Below, in pieces: positions 43,562-53,036 of a stretch of DNA of 64,000 nucleotides. This stretch comes from Catonella massiliensis (GTDB taxonomy: Bacteria; Bacillota; Clostridia; Lachnospirales; Lachnospiraceae), in contig NZ_JAEPRJ010000001.1 in assembly GCF_016651435.1 (NCBI RefSeq), forward strand, positions 3,055,401 to 3,119,400, given 5' to 3'. Made by a program: the position numbers and the translations under genes. Position 1 is the first letter of the stretch; each line of letters begins with the position of its first letter. Under the pieces are notes generated by a model. The model saw only the letters and a program-made list of their open reading frames with translations, was not told the origin of the DNA and searched no databases.

Positions 43562-45574
43562 ATGGAAAATGAATTCTTGTATGGCTGTGCGTACTATCCT
43601 GAATATATGCCTTATGAGAGGATAGACGAAGATTTTGCCCTTATGCAAAAGGCTGGGATGAATGTAGTAAGAATAGCGGAATCTACCTGGAGTACCCTAG
43701 AGCCAAAAGAGGGAGAGTATGATTTTTACCATATTGATGAAGTTCTAAAAAGAGCTGGAAAGTATGGTCTCAAGGTAATAATTGGCACTCCTACATATGC
43801 TATACCATCTTGGCTTGCAAAGCTTGATAAAAACGTACTTGTCCATACCAAAAACGGCGATGTAAAATATGGTAAAAGGCAGATATTCAACCTTTTATCA
43901 GATACATATATATTCTACGGTGGTAGAATAATCAGAAAACTCTTAGAGCATACAGCGAATCATCCACAGGTTATAGGATTTCAGATAGACAATGAAACCA
44001 AGCATTATGACAACTTCGGAGCAGGGATTCAGGAAGCGTTTATACGTCTGCTTAAAAGCAGATATACAGACATAGAGGAGTTTAACAAAGATTTTGGACT
44101 TGCTTACTGGAGTAACAGTATCCACTCGTGGGAGGATTTTCCTGACATATCGGGGACAATAAATGCAAGCCTTGCCTGTGAATTTGAAGAATTTCAGAGA
44201 GATATGGCAGTTAACTTCCTTAAAATGCAGGCTGAGATTGTAAATGAATATAAAAAACCGGAGCAGTTTATTACACACAACTTTGACTTTGAATGGAGAA
44301 AGTTTGGAGCTGATATAGCTCAGGATGGCTATTCTTATGGGATACAGGATGGTATCCATCACCTAAGAGCTTCTGATGCCCTTACCCACGTGGGAACTGA
44401 CATCTATCATCCTACTGGATTTCAGCTGACAGGTGCAGAGATAGCGTTTTGCGGAGATGAAATAAGAAGTCTTAAAAATGACAACTACTTTGTGCTTGAA
44501 TGCCAGTCACAGGCATTTAAGTACTGGTGCCCATTCCCAAAACAGCTCAGGCTTCACGCTTTCAGCCATATTGCATCTGGTGCAGATGGAGTAATGTACT
44601 GGAACTGGCACTCCATCCATCAAAGCTTTGAGACTTACTGGAAGGGCATTTTAAGCCATGACTTAAAGCCATCCAGAATATACAATGAGATTTCCGAGAT
44701 TGGCAATGAAATCAAGACACTTACAAAGGAAAAGCTTTGCATAAAGAAGAAAAACAGGATTGCCCTTTTGGTTGATACCCTGTCTTTAAGTGCGCTTAAG
44801 TGGTTTCCTATAGATAAAAAACTTAGTTATAATGATGTTGTAAGATATATGTATGACAGCCTCTATGAGGAAAACCTCGAATGTGACATCGTTTTCTCCG
44901 AGTACGCAAATCCTAATGAGTATGAAGCCATCATCTGCCCTGCACTTTACTGTGTATCTAAAGAGCTTACTAAAAAGCTTGACAAGTTTGTGAAAAACGG
45001 TGGTATCCTCATAGGGAGCTTTCGCTCATTTGTAGCAGACAGAAGAGTTAGCGTATATACTAAAACCCTTCCTGCGGGGCTTACTGACTGCTTTGGAGTG
45101 CATTATGATGAATTTACTCATACTCTTAATATGGGAGCAGGCGGAAAAGAAGTAAAGTATGTGGCAGAGCTTGTGACCGCCGATACAGCTAAAGAAATCC
45201 ATCCTTATGAGCATATTTACTGGAGTAATTATTCTGCCGTAACCTGCAATGAGTACGGAAGCGGAAAGGCTTATTATATAGCTTCATATCTGGATAAGGC
45301 TGTGCTAAAGGAGGTCTTAAGAGAGGCGTTAAAGGAAGTGTATAAGGAGCAAAATCTCCCTGTACAGACCGCTTTTCCGGTGATAACCAGAAGAGGTGTA
45401 AACGAACTAAACGAGGAGCTAAACTATGTATTTAATTACTCCTGTAAGCCTGTTGAAGTAGAGATATGCGTGGAGGCTGAGAAGGGCTATACAGATGCCA
45501 TTACCGGAAAAAGCTATGTAAAAGGGGATAAGCTAAGGCTAGAAGACTGGGGAGTGGCAGTGCTTGTGGGGTAG
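43562..45574 (+). CDS. Glycoside hydrolase family 42 beta-galactosidase
   Basis: 670 aa; start 43562 follows AAGGAG. FLYGCAYYPEYMPYERIDED is the GH42 opening. The acid/base Glu is in QIDNETKH (near 145) and the nucleophile in YFVLECQSQAFKYW (near 315). A trimerisation-like domain and a short beta domain end the protein. No signal peptide: cleaves imported beta-galactosides. It is the last hydrolase of the locus; its stop abuts a toxin-antitoxin remnant. Confidence 0.92.
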   Translation: MENEFLYGCAYYPEYMPYERIDEDFALMQKAGMNVVRIAESTWSTLEPKEGEYDFYHIDEVLKRAGKYGLKVIIGTPTYAIPSWLAKLDKNVLVHTKNGDVKYGKRQIFNLLSDTYIFYGGRIIRKLLEHTANHPQVIGFQIDNETKHYDNFGAGIQEAFIRLLKSRYTDIEEFNKDFGLAYWSNSIHSWEDFPDISGTINASLACEFEEFQRDMAVNFLKMQAEIVNEYKKPEQFITHNFDFEWRKFGADIAQDGYSYGIQDGIHHLRASDALTHVGTDIYHPTGFQLTGAEIAFCGDEIRSLKNDNYFVLECQSQAFKYWCPFPKQLRLHAFSHIASGADGVMYWNWHSIHQSFETYWKGILSHDLKPSRIYNEISEIGNEIKTLTKEKLCIKKKNRIALLVDTLSLSALKWFPIDKKLSYNDVVRYMYDSLYEENLECDIVFSEYANPNEYEAIICPALYCVSKELTKKLDKFVKNGGILIGSFRSFVADRRVSVYTKTLPAGLTDCFGVHYDEFTHTLNMGAGGKEVKYVAELVTADTAKEIHPYEHIYWSNYSAVTCNEYGSGKAYYIASYLDKAVLKEVLREALKEVYKEQNLPVQTAFPVITRRGVNELNEELNYVFNYSCKPVEVEICVEAEKGYTDAITGKSYVKGDKLRLEDWGVAVLVG

Positions 45575-45578
45575 AATT

Positions 45579-45641
45579 ATGCCACAAATAATACCAATTA
45601 AAGACCTGAAAAATACTTCTGAAATCTCTGATATGTATTAA
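45579..45641 (+). pseudogene. Truncated antitoxin remnant (20 codons)
   Basis: MPQIIPIKDLKNTSEISDMY-stop, nearly identical over 18 residues to the frame starting at 47314. Begins 5 bases after the GH42 stop. It is a broken copy of the start of a Phd-type antitoxin. Confidence 0.8.
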
Positions 45642-45646
45642 AAATA

Positions 45647-45675
45647 TTTACATTGAACATAAACTGTGCTATAAT
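45647..45675 (+). promoter_or_regulatory. Promoter of the higBA-like module, extended -10
   Basis: TTTACA (45647-45652), 17 bases, perfect TATAAT (45670-45675) preceded by TGC. It begins exactly where similarity of the antitoxin remnant ends. Confidence 0.75.
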
Positions 45676-45723
45676 TTTTATTACCAAAATAGTAATGAAA
45701 TTAAAGGGGGACAAAAATTAAAA

Positions 45724-46077
45724 TTGGGGATGAAGATACTGTATAAGAATGAAACTGCAAAGAAACAGTTTTGTTCTGAGTATAAGAAAAAATGGCGATA
45801 TCCTGAGCAGGTAAAAAAGAAACTTGAGTCTACAGAAAACTTTATATTAAATGCAGAATCTTTATTGGATATTGCTAATTATCCTCCTTTTCATTTTGAA
45901 CACTTAAAAGGTGACAGAAAAGATGAATGGAGCATACGTTTAGGGAATACAGGATATAGAGTTACAATGATTCCTTGTGATGTCAGTGGAAACGAAATCA
46001 CAGAAGGAGATATTTTAGCACAGTGTAAAATGATTAAAATTGTAAAGGTGACGGAGGTGTCAAACCATTATGAGTAA
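45724..46077 (+). CDS. HigB/RelE-type toxin
   Basis: 117 aa (115 if started at ATG 45730). The TTG at 45724 is better placed after AGGGGG (45705-45710), so the start is uncertain. The C-terminal half HFEHLKGDRKDEWSIRLGNTGYRVTMIPC matches HigB-like ribosome-dependent nucleases (conserved Lys/Arg and Tyr). Overlaps the antitoxin gene by 8 bases, toxin first, as is usual for HigBA. Confidence 0.82.
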   Translation: MGMKILYKNETAKKQFCSEYKKKWRYPEQVKKKLESTENFILNAESLLDIANYPPFHFEHLKGDRKDEWSIRLGNTGYRVTMIPCDVSGNEITEGDILAQCKMIKIVKVTEVSNHYE

Positions 46078-47176
46078 TGTAAATGAATACAAAGATATAG
46101 TGGCCTTTCACCCTGGGTATTATATTGCAGATGTTATTGAAGACATGGAAATTAGTCAGGCTGAGTTTGCAACAAGAATGGGAACAACGGCAAAGACATT
46201 AAGCCAGTTGATAAATGGGCAGGCTAATATATCTAATGACTTAGCGAAGAAGCTTTCTGTAATGCTTGGCACCAGTCTGGATGTTTGGCAGAACTTACAG
46301 AATACTTATGATCAGAAGCTTATTGAGATACAACTGGCTAAGGATATTGATGCACAGGCAGAACTTGTGAAAGAGATAGATTATAAGTATTTTATTGATG
46401 TAGTTGGTTTGCCAACGACAAGAAGTATCAAGGATAAAGTGGCAAACTTATGTAAGTTTTTCAGAGTTGCAGATTTAAGAATTATGTTGAAAGAGGATTT
46501 TTTAGTGAACTTTAGAACAAGTTCATCTTGCAATAAAATGAAACACATTATTAATTCCAGAGCTTGGATTCAAACAGCTATGAATCTTTCAAAAAGCATT
46601 GAGACTAAGCCTTATAATGCTGCAAAATTAAAAGGATATTTACCGGAGCTTAGAGGGATGACTCTAAAGGAACCTGAAGAGTTCTTGCCAAGAATGAATG
46701 AAATTTTTGCCGAATGTGGCATCGCATTTGTTCTATTACCGCATTTGAAGAATTCAGGAGTGAATGGAGCAGTTAAGTGGGTGACAGAGGATAGAGTAGT
46801 GCTTGCGATGAATAATAGAGGACTTAATGCAGATAAGTTTTGGTTTTCATTATTTCATGAAATAAAGCATGTGCTGCAGCAGAAAATTAAAATGGTATTT
46901 ATTAGTACTACAGTTGAGGAGATGATGGATATTAATAATAATCTTGAAATAGAAGCAGATAAATTTGCAACAAATTATCTGATTTCTCCTGCGGACTATA
47001 AAAGGTTTGCTCCATCAAAATATACTTCTGATGATGAAATAGTTGAATTTGCAAATACAATTGGAATTCACCCAGGCATTGTAGCCGGAAGATTACAGCA
47101 CGAAGGAATAATCGCCCAGAACAGATGCTCAAAACTAAAAGAAAAGTATGTGATTGAAATAAAACATACTGCTTAA
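46070..47176 (+). CDS. HigA-like antitoxin fused to an ImmA/IrrE (M78) metallopeptidase
   Basis: 368 aa. The N-terminal ~90 residues form an XRE-type helix-turn-helix (ISQAEFATRMGTTAKTLSQLINGQANIS), the HigA DNA-binding part. The C-terminal ~150 residues carry HEIKH in LFHEIKHVLQQK plus EIEADKFATNYL, the zinc site of ImmA/IrrE peptidases. Such fusions occur in regulators that cleave repressors in mobile elements. Paired with the toxin upstream, it may act as both antitoxin and protease. AT-rich and flanked by broken antitoxin copies. Confidence 0.88.
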   Translation: MSNVNEYKDIVAFHPGYYIADVIEDMEISQAEFATRMGTTAKTLSQLINGQANISNDLAKKLSVMLGTSLDVWQNLQNTYDQKLIEIQLAKDIDAQAELVKEIDYKYFIDVVGLPTTRSIKDKVANLCKFFRVADLRIMLKEDFLVNFRTSSSCNKMKHIINSRAWIQTAMNLSKSIETKPYNAAKLKGYLPELRGMTLKEPEEFLPRMNEIFAECGIAFVLLPHLKNSGVNGAVKWVTEDRVVLAMNNRGLNADKFWFSLFHEIKHVLQQKIKMVFISTTVEEMMDINNNLEIEADKFATNYLISPADYKRFAPSKYTSDDEIVEFANTIGIHPGIVAGRLQHEGIIAQNRCSKLKEKYVIEIKHTA

Positions 47177-47313
47177 AGCAAATGCTATATTTTCAAGGTA
47201 ATTACATCGCTCTTTTTAGATTCATTTTATCTAAATTAAGTGCTTTGGAGATGTTTTAACAATAAAAAACAGATGGTTTTTTACACTACCAATACCTACA
47301 CGGAGATAGAATT

Positions 47314-47499
47314 ATGCCGCAAATTATATCAATTAAAGATCTGAAAAACACTTCTGAAATCTCTGATACGTTTCGAAAGACGATGAAACAGTTATCTATG
47401 TACAGAGATATAGAAATATCAGAACAACAGATAGAAAAAGGCCAGATAAAGGATGCAAGGCAAGCATTAGGGGAGCTGAGGACAAAGTATGGGCTATAA
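47314..47499 (+). pseudogene. Internally deleted Phd-type antitoxin
   Basis: 61 residues: the start PQIISIKDLKNTSEISDTF and the end EKGQIKDARQALGELRTKYGL fit full-length clostridial Phd-family antitoxins. The middle, which normally holds the ITKNGYGDLVVMS-like strands, is missing (about 25 residues). The frame is still open, so a short protein may be made, but it is unlikely to fold normally. Confidence 0.7.
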
Positions 47500-47548
47500 A
47501 ATACAAGTTACAAAACAAGTAATAATTTCATCAACTGGAAAATTATAA
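47489..47548 (+). pseudogene. Remnant of the cognate toxin start
   Basis: MGYKIQVT opens like a RelE/ParE toxin, overlapping the antitoxin end by 11 bases, but the frame drifts to a TAA after 19 codons. The toxin is lost. Confidence 0.6.
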
Positions 47549-47752
47549 AAGATAATTTTAGTTTTTCGCTTGCATTTGATAACCCTTCAAATATCCACAG
47601 GTTAGAGCTTTTATCATGGTACATACCCAATTAATCTGGTTGACTACAATCATATAATATGTTAACATTTATCAGTTAGCTATAACTAACAAATTTTGTA
47701 ACCACATATCTGTTTAATTATGGGGGATACTATTATATTATGGGAGGTAGTT

Positions 47753-50734
47753 ATGTCAAAACGTGTTTTATTGTTCTTTTTTATTGCTGTTTTTATATTG
47801 TTTGGTAAACTGACAATTGCAAAAGCAGAGGGTACTTGGGGCTATGAAGATTTTGTAATTGAAAAAGGGGTTGTTTATGGTTTTTCTAAGGCAGGTATAG
47901 AAAAACTTGCCTCAAATCATTCCGTTGAACTTCCGTCTAAGGATGCAGAGGGAAAGCCTGTTACATAGGTAGGAAGCTTTGCCTTTGCCTATAATAAACA
48001 TACTGCAATTGAGGAGTATGGTGAAGAAAATGATGTTGATGGAAACAAAATAGAAGATATAGGTGAGGAATTTGCAAAGACCGATATAACTTCATTGACT
48101 ATACCGGACGGTTATACTTATGTAGGTCAGGATGCCTTCATTTACAATGTAAAATTAAGTTCTATAAAATTCGCAGATACAATAACCTACATTAGTGAAT
48201 ATGCATTTGGTCATTGCAATATAGCCAATTTGACATTGCCTAAAAGACTTGAGCGCATAGGTGATACAGGATTTTTTGATTCAAATATACAGGGCACATT
48301 GATATTACCTGAGAACCTTGCATCACTTGGAGAGCGTGCTTTTAAGGGGAATAGGCTTACAGATGTTATATTTAAGGGAAATAAGATAGAGTGTATAAGC
48401 GAGCAGGCATTTGAGGATAATAACCTAAAGACCGTAAATATCCCTGACAGTATAAACATGATAGAAGAGGCGGCGTTTAACGGTAACGATGGAGAGGCGG
48501 AGTATGCTTATTTTGTCGTCTTAAAGACGCCAGATGGTGAAAATACCAATAATCTACCTGACAAGGAAAATTATTTTATAAATCCCTCTGCCGACAAAAG
48601 GGTTTCTAAGATAGAATTAAACTACAAGAAGTGGGATAACAGAGATTTTAAGTTTGAAGGGACAGCGGTTACCGGATTTTCTGGAACGGGACTTCTAAAA
48701 GTAAAGGTAAACAAGAAGGTAGTTATTCCGGGATTTAACAACAATAATGAGCCTATAACTGAGATTTCAGATTCAGCATTTCGAAATGTTGACTTTGAGG
48801 GACAAAGCCTAAATAAGCTTGATATAGAGGCTGTAACACTGCCAAAATCACTTAAAACTATTGGAGATTTTGCATTTCAGTAAAATAATATAACGGATGT
48901 GGTACTTGGAGAGTGTGAAGAACTGGTAAAAATAGGCCAGGGTGCTTTTATGAACAATAAAATAGACACTCTCGAGTTAAACAATGGTCTGAAAGTTATA
49001 GACAATGCCGCATTTCATATCAATAAGTTAAATGCAATAATAATCCCGCAGAGCGTTGAAAAGATAGGTTCTTCAGCTTTTAGAGAATGTGAAGCAACAA
49101 CTGTTATATTTGAGGAAGTGTCAAATCTTTCCTCTCTTGGAGAAATGGCATTTTTGTCAAATGCCTTAGAAAGCGTTACGATTCCGGATGGAATAACATT
49201 TATACCTGTACAAGCATTTGCAGATAATAAACTAACAGAAGTTAACTTACCAAGAAACTTGAAAACAATTAAAGAAGAAGCTTTTTCAAAAAACAGATTA
49301 AATGAAATAAACTTGCCTGAAACAGTTGCCGATATTGCTTTCAACAGTTTTACAGGAAATCCTGATAAGGTAGTTATACAAACGATAAATGGCAAAAATC
49401 CAAACAATCTTCCTGACGGTGATGGACACATATTGGATCCTTATAATTATACCGATGAAAGTGAAGATTTAATAAAGGTTAACAATGAAATCAAGGAACT
49501 TGATAAGACAGCACTAAGGGAAAGCACCGTGAAGCAGTATGAGGATATGCTCAAAGAAGGTGAAACCCTGATTGATATCTTAAATCAGGGGAAACTTACA
49601 GTGTCTAAGAAGCTTAAATTTATAAATGATGTCCGCTGGTTCTTTACAAGAATACCGCTTGATAAGGCATTAAAATATGCAACTAACACTTTACAATCAC
49701 CCAAGACAGCCAACAAGTCAGATCTAAAAAAGTTAGAGGCTAAGATTAAATATGGAGAAACCGTTTATAATAATTCTGCAGTTGTCGGTAATAAATTAAA
49801 GAGAATAGAGAAAGAGCTATATTACTTAGGTGATTTGTGCAACAACATTGGAGAAATATCAAAGGGATACTTGGCTGAAGGCGTATATTTACTGCATACT
49901 CCACTTCCTATACCGGAATATTATATTGGTGTAAACCTATATTATGACAGGCAGGGGAAAATTATATATGTATTTGATATGAGTTACACCATAGGTGAGG
50001 GGCAGAAAAATGAATATGGTAAGGAAATTGAAAATGTAGATGAGGACAATCAAGGTTACCATGAAGGAGCATTAGCAACCTTAGCGATGTACGAAGGCTT
50101 AAATGTTAATGATATTGTTACCAAAAATATAGGTGATTTCAGTCAGATACAGTATGAAGATATATATAAATATCACGCAGAAGGCATATTTAATGCAGTA
50201 AAGGATGCAGCAAAAGATGCGGCAGATAATTTGAAGTACAAATCAAATCCTGCTGCCCCACTCGTACCTATCATAACTACTGCTGTTAGTGATAATTCAT
50301 CAAGAAAAGAAAGTAATGATACATTACAGGATAAAAAGGTAGATAGAGAAAACGATAAAAAACTTGATATTGCTACTGAAAAGATACCGCTTTCATCTAA
50401 AGCAGCTATAAATGGTGTAAACAAGAGTATAAAAACTATCAGGCTTTCAGGCTTTAACGGCATTATAAATTTAAAGAATCTAAGTATTAATGATGTCGGT
50501 GTATTAAAGATACATTCAAAGGTTTTGAAAAGAGCTACAATCAATAAAGCCAAGTATATAGTATTGCAATTTAAGGATTATAAGGTAAAACTTGCAGTAA
50601 GAGGATTAAGTAAGCTGACTAAAAATGATAAGGTAATTATATTTAGGTTTAAGAAGAATCCTAAAAATAAAAAAATCAGACTAAGCATATCAAGTAAAAA
50701 AGACAGGATAATAAAAGATATAAAGGTTAAGTAA
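47753..50734 (+). pseudogene. BspA-like leucine-rich-repeat surface protein gene with two in-frame stops
   Basis: One continuous 994-codon frame broken only by TAG (47966-47968) and TAA (48881-48883). A signal peptide (MSKRVLLFFFIAVFILFGKL) follows a GGGAGG site. LRR_5/BspA repeats run from about residue 70 to 560 (for example SSIKFADTITYISEYAFGHC and LPKSLKTIGDFAFQ). A helical stretch and a basic C-terminal module end the protein. The stop positions fall at lysine/glutamine sites of repeat-like motifs (PVT-stop-VGSFAFAYN, AFQ-stop-NNITDV), so single base changes explain them. BspA-like proteins mediate surface adhesion. No frameshift is present, so decay is recent or the stops are read through. 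Confidence 0.85.
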
Positions 50735-50752
50735 TTGTGCACATGATAAAAG

Positions 50753-50785
50753 GAGCTGTTTAATTGATAACAGCTCTTTTTCTTT
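50753..50785 (+). terminator. Rho-independent terminator, target site of intron 1
   Basis: GAGCTGTT and AACAGCTC enclose an 8-base loop, followed by TTTTTCTTT. The group II intron begins 3 bases later. Confidence 0.9.
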
Positions 50786-50787
50786 GT

Positions 50788-52692
50788 GTGCGTCTAGTAG
50801 CGCACGTTTCTAACGGGTACAGTCCCAAATCCGGTCGATAGTGGGAAGGATGCGCCGAAAGCAAGGGTGTAGAGGGTGCTCTCGAATCTGAAGGAAGCTG
50901 GATATGAGGAAGATACTAACTCATGGGCAAATCTCTGGTCTGACGAACAGAAATCTCATATGAGGTTATGCATGAGGATAAGACTGCATTACAAGCCAAA
51001 GTCCAATAACTACACGCAATCTGACATGATAAATGAGGCAGATAGATGGAGAGGAAGAAACGTGTGGTACCTAGGGAGGTCTGTGTGATAAGCCTTGAAA
51101 GAGGTAACCATTGCTGGGAGCAATGCTGAACACACAGAAGTGGACAGAGGTCATAGTAGTCGAGAGACAAAGGACCGAATCAATAGGAGTCTCAAGTATA
51201 ACTGAGAAAGGAGGAATGACTAGTCATGGCAGAAAACACTGAAAACAGTGGCTGTTTGCAGAGAGATAGTGCGGAACATGAAGGGTATGCAAAAGCGCGC
51301 AGGTCATTTAATCTGATATGGAAAGAAAGAGACAGTGCACAGCCGAAGCTCTTGGAAGCGATACTGTATAAGGATAACTTTAACAGAGCGTATAAGAGGG
51401 TTAAGGCAAACAAGGGAGCATCTGGAGTTGATGGAATGACTATCGAAGAGGCGCTTCCATACCTTCAGGAACATCAACAAGAGTTAACGGCACGTATTTA
51501 TCGTGGAAAGTATACTCCGTCTCCAGTAAGACGAGTTGAGATTCCCAAACTAGATGGTGGTGTGCGGAAGCTTGGCATACCAACAGTGATAGACCGTACA
51601 CTTCAACAGGCGATAACACAGCAGTTAGTGCCAATCTATGAGCCACTTTTTGTAGACGGCAGTTACGGCTACCGCCCAAACAGAGACGCAAAAGGAGCAA
51701 TACTAAAGGTTAAGGAGTACGCCGAACAGGGCTACACATATGCAGTAGTTCTAGACCTATCGAAATATTTCGATACAATCAACCACGAGATTCTTATCAA
51801 CCTTCTGAGGAAAAACGTAAAAGATGAACGTGTGGTGCAACTTATCAAGAGGTATCTGAAAAGTGGCGTAATGGAAAATGGAGTGGTTATCGAAACAGAG
51901 GAAGGGTCGCCACAAGGAGGGAATCTATCCCCTTTGCTTGCGAACATCTACCTCAATGAATTCGACTGGGAGTTCTTGAAAAGAGGTGTCCCATGCATAA
52001 GATATGCAGATGACATAGTGCTTCTTGCGAAAAGTAGGAAGGCATCAGAGAGACTCTTAGAGAGCAGTACGAGGTATCTCGAGGAGAAGCTGAAACTTAC
52101 AGTGAACAGAGAGAAAAGCCGTACTGTCAGCGTATTTGCAATCCGAAATTTTAAATTCCTTGGCTTTGCATTGGGAAGGAACAAAAGTGGCATATATGTC
52201 AGAGTTCATGCAAAGTCATGGGAGAAGTTTAAGTCGAAACTGAAAGAGCTTTCTTCCCGTAAGCACTGTCAGTCAATCAAGCCGAGCCTAGAAAGAATTA
52301 AGGTATATGCAAGAGGGTGGCTTAACTACTATGGAATAGCAAGTATGAAGAGCAACATGAGTGATGTAAATGGATGGCTCTATCACAGAATACGTATGTG
52401 TATATGGAAACAATGGAAACGTGTGCGAACCAGATACAGAAATCTCAGGGTAATGGGCGTTCCTAAAGACCTAGCATGGAAAGCAGCAAACAGCAGACGT
52501 GGCTATTGGTTTACAACACATACAGTTGCCATAAATATGGCAATGACAAAAGAAAGACTTATAAACAGTGGCTTTTATGATTTAGCCACAGCCTATCAGT
52601 CTGTGCACATCAACTATTGAAAGCGCTGTATACGAGAACCGTACGTACAGTGCTGTGAGAGGACGGCGGTTAGTCACCGCCTCCTACTCGAT
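50788..52692 (+). mobile_element. Group II intron, bacterial class C, complete
   Basis: The RNA starts GTGCG and ends CTACTCGAT; both ends are set by comparison with the second copy (56499-57046), where flanking similarity stops. Domain V is the hairpin beginning AGCGCTGTATACG and ending CGTACAGTGCT near 52622-52655. Domain VI is the following GGCGG/CCGCC hairpin with a bulged A. The reverse transcriptase lies in domain IV. Insertion directly after a Rho-independent terminator and an RT without an endonuclease domain are hallmarks of class C introns. It explains the gene-free stretch 50735-51225. Confidence 0.93.
51226..52620 (+). CDS. ltrA: Group II intron reverse transcriptase/maturase
   Basis: 464 aa. 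RT blocks are clear: KANKGASGVDGMTIEE, GGVRKLGIPTVIDRTLQQAI, YGYRPNRDAKGAI, LDLSKYFDTINHEIL, SPQGGNLSPLLANIYLNEFD and the catalytic RYADDIVLLAKS. The thumb/maturase domain X covers about 310-430 (ARGWLNYYG). The protein ends shortly after AMTKERLINSGFYDLATAY, with no H-N-H endonuclease, as in class C introns that prime on the lagging strand. GAGG precedes the ATG. Confidence 0.95.
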   Translation: MAENTENSGCLQRDSAEHEGYAKARRSFNLIWKERDSAQPKLLEAILYKDNFNRAYKRVKANKGASGVDGMTIEEALPYLQEHQQELTARIYRGKYTPSPVRRVEIPKLDGGVRKLGIPTVIDRTLQQAITQQLVPIYEPLFVDGSYGYRPNRDAKGAILKVKEYAEQGYTYAVVLDLSKYFDTINHEILINLLRKNVKDERVVQLIKRYLKSGVMENGVVIETEEGSPQGGNLSPLLANIYLNEFDWEFLKRGVPCIRYADDIVLLAKSRKASERLLESSTRYLEEKLKLTVNREKSRTVSVFAIRNFKFLGFALGRNKSGIYVRVHAKSWEKFKSKLKELSSRKHCQSIKPSLERIKVYARGWLNYYGIASMKSNMSDVNGWLYHRIRMCIWKQWKRVRTRYRNLRVMGVPKDLAWKAANSRRGYWFTTHTVAINMAMTKERLINSGFYDLATAYQSVHINY

Positions 52693-52721
52693 AATTATCT
52701 AATAAATATTTATGAGGATAT

Positions 52722-52752
52722 GTTACTTATAATCCGTTGGCTTATAAGTAAC
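52722..52752. promoter_or_regulatory. C-box operator of the restriction-modification system
   Basis: Perfect 11-bp inverted repeat GTTACTTATAA / TTATAAGTAAC with a 9-base centre TCCGTTGGC. Arrangement and the central CCGT resemble known C-protein boxes. It begins 30 bases after the intron end. Confidence 0.8.
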
Positions 52753-52765
52753 TAAGATTTATAAT
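52737..52765 (+). promoter_or_regulatory. Promoter of the C gene, overlapping the C-box
   Basis: TTGGCT (52737-52742), 17 bases, perfect TATAAT (52760-52765). The -35 lies between the operator half-sites, which fits activation and repression by the C protein. Confidence 0.65.
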
Positions 52766-52786
52766 CTTATGCAGAGGAGGATTGCA

Positions 52787-52993
52787 ATGATTACAGATAA
52801 AATTGGATTAAGAGTAAAGGAGCTAAGGACTGAACTTGGACTAAGCCAGGAGAAGTTAGCCCTAAAAGCAGAAATTGATAGGACATATTTAGCAGGAGTT
52901 GAACAAGGGAAAAGGAATCCTTCTGTTAAAAGTTTAGAAAAAATAATTTATGCTCTTGGTGTAAAATTTAGTGAGTTTTTTAAAGATATGTAA
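52787..52993 (+). CDS. Controller (C) protein, XRE-type helix-turn-helix
   Basis: 68 aa from ATG 52787; AGGAGG (52775-52780) rules out the upstream ATG at 52769. The whole protein is one XRE domain: IGLRVKELRTELGLSQEKLA, AEIDRTYLAGVEQGKRNPSV, LEKIIYALGVKFSEFF. Size and position in front of an endonuclease gene are typical for C proteins, which delay endonuclease synthesis until methylation is complete. The palindrome upstream is its likely site. Confidence 0.9.
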   Translation: MITDKIGLRVKELRTELGLSQEKLALKAEIDRTYLAGVEQGKRNPSVKSLEKIIYALGVKFSEFFKDM

Positions 52994-52997
52994 TGTT

Positions 52998-53010
52998 GAC
53001 TATAAGTAAC
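52998..53010 (+). promoter_or_regulatory. C-box half-site before the endonuclease gene
   Basis: GACTATAAGTAAC repeats the right arm of the C-box (TATAAGTAAC, 10 of 10 bases apart from the first). A TTGACT-17-TATTAT promoter-like pair (52996-53024) overlaps it, but the ribosome site would lie upstream of its start point, so this promoter is doubtful. Confidence 0.5.
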
Positions 53011-53036
53011 AATTGATGTATTATGGAGGTTGTAGA

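Noticed and set aside
47966..48883. Stop codon read as pyrrolysine or selenocysteine
   Set aside because: The two stops are different codons (TAG and TAA), neither is TGA, no insertion structure or pyl genes are seen, and both fit simple nonsense changes.
51226..52620. Retron or diversity-generating reverse transcriptase
   Set aside because: Domain X, YADD, intron domains V/VI and the ends shared with a second copy identify a group II intron.
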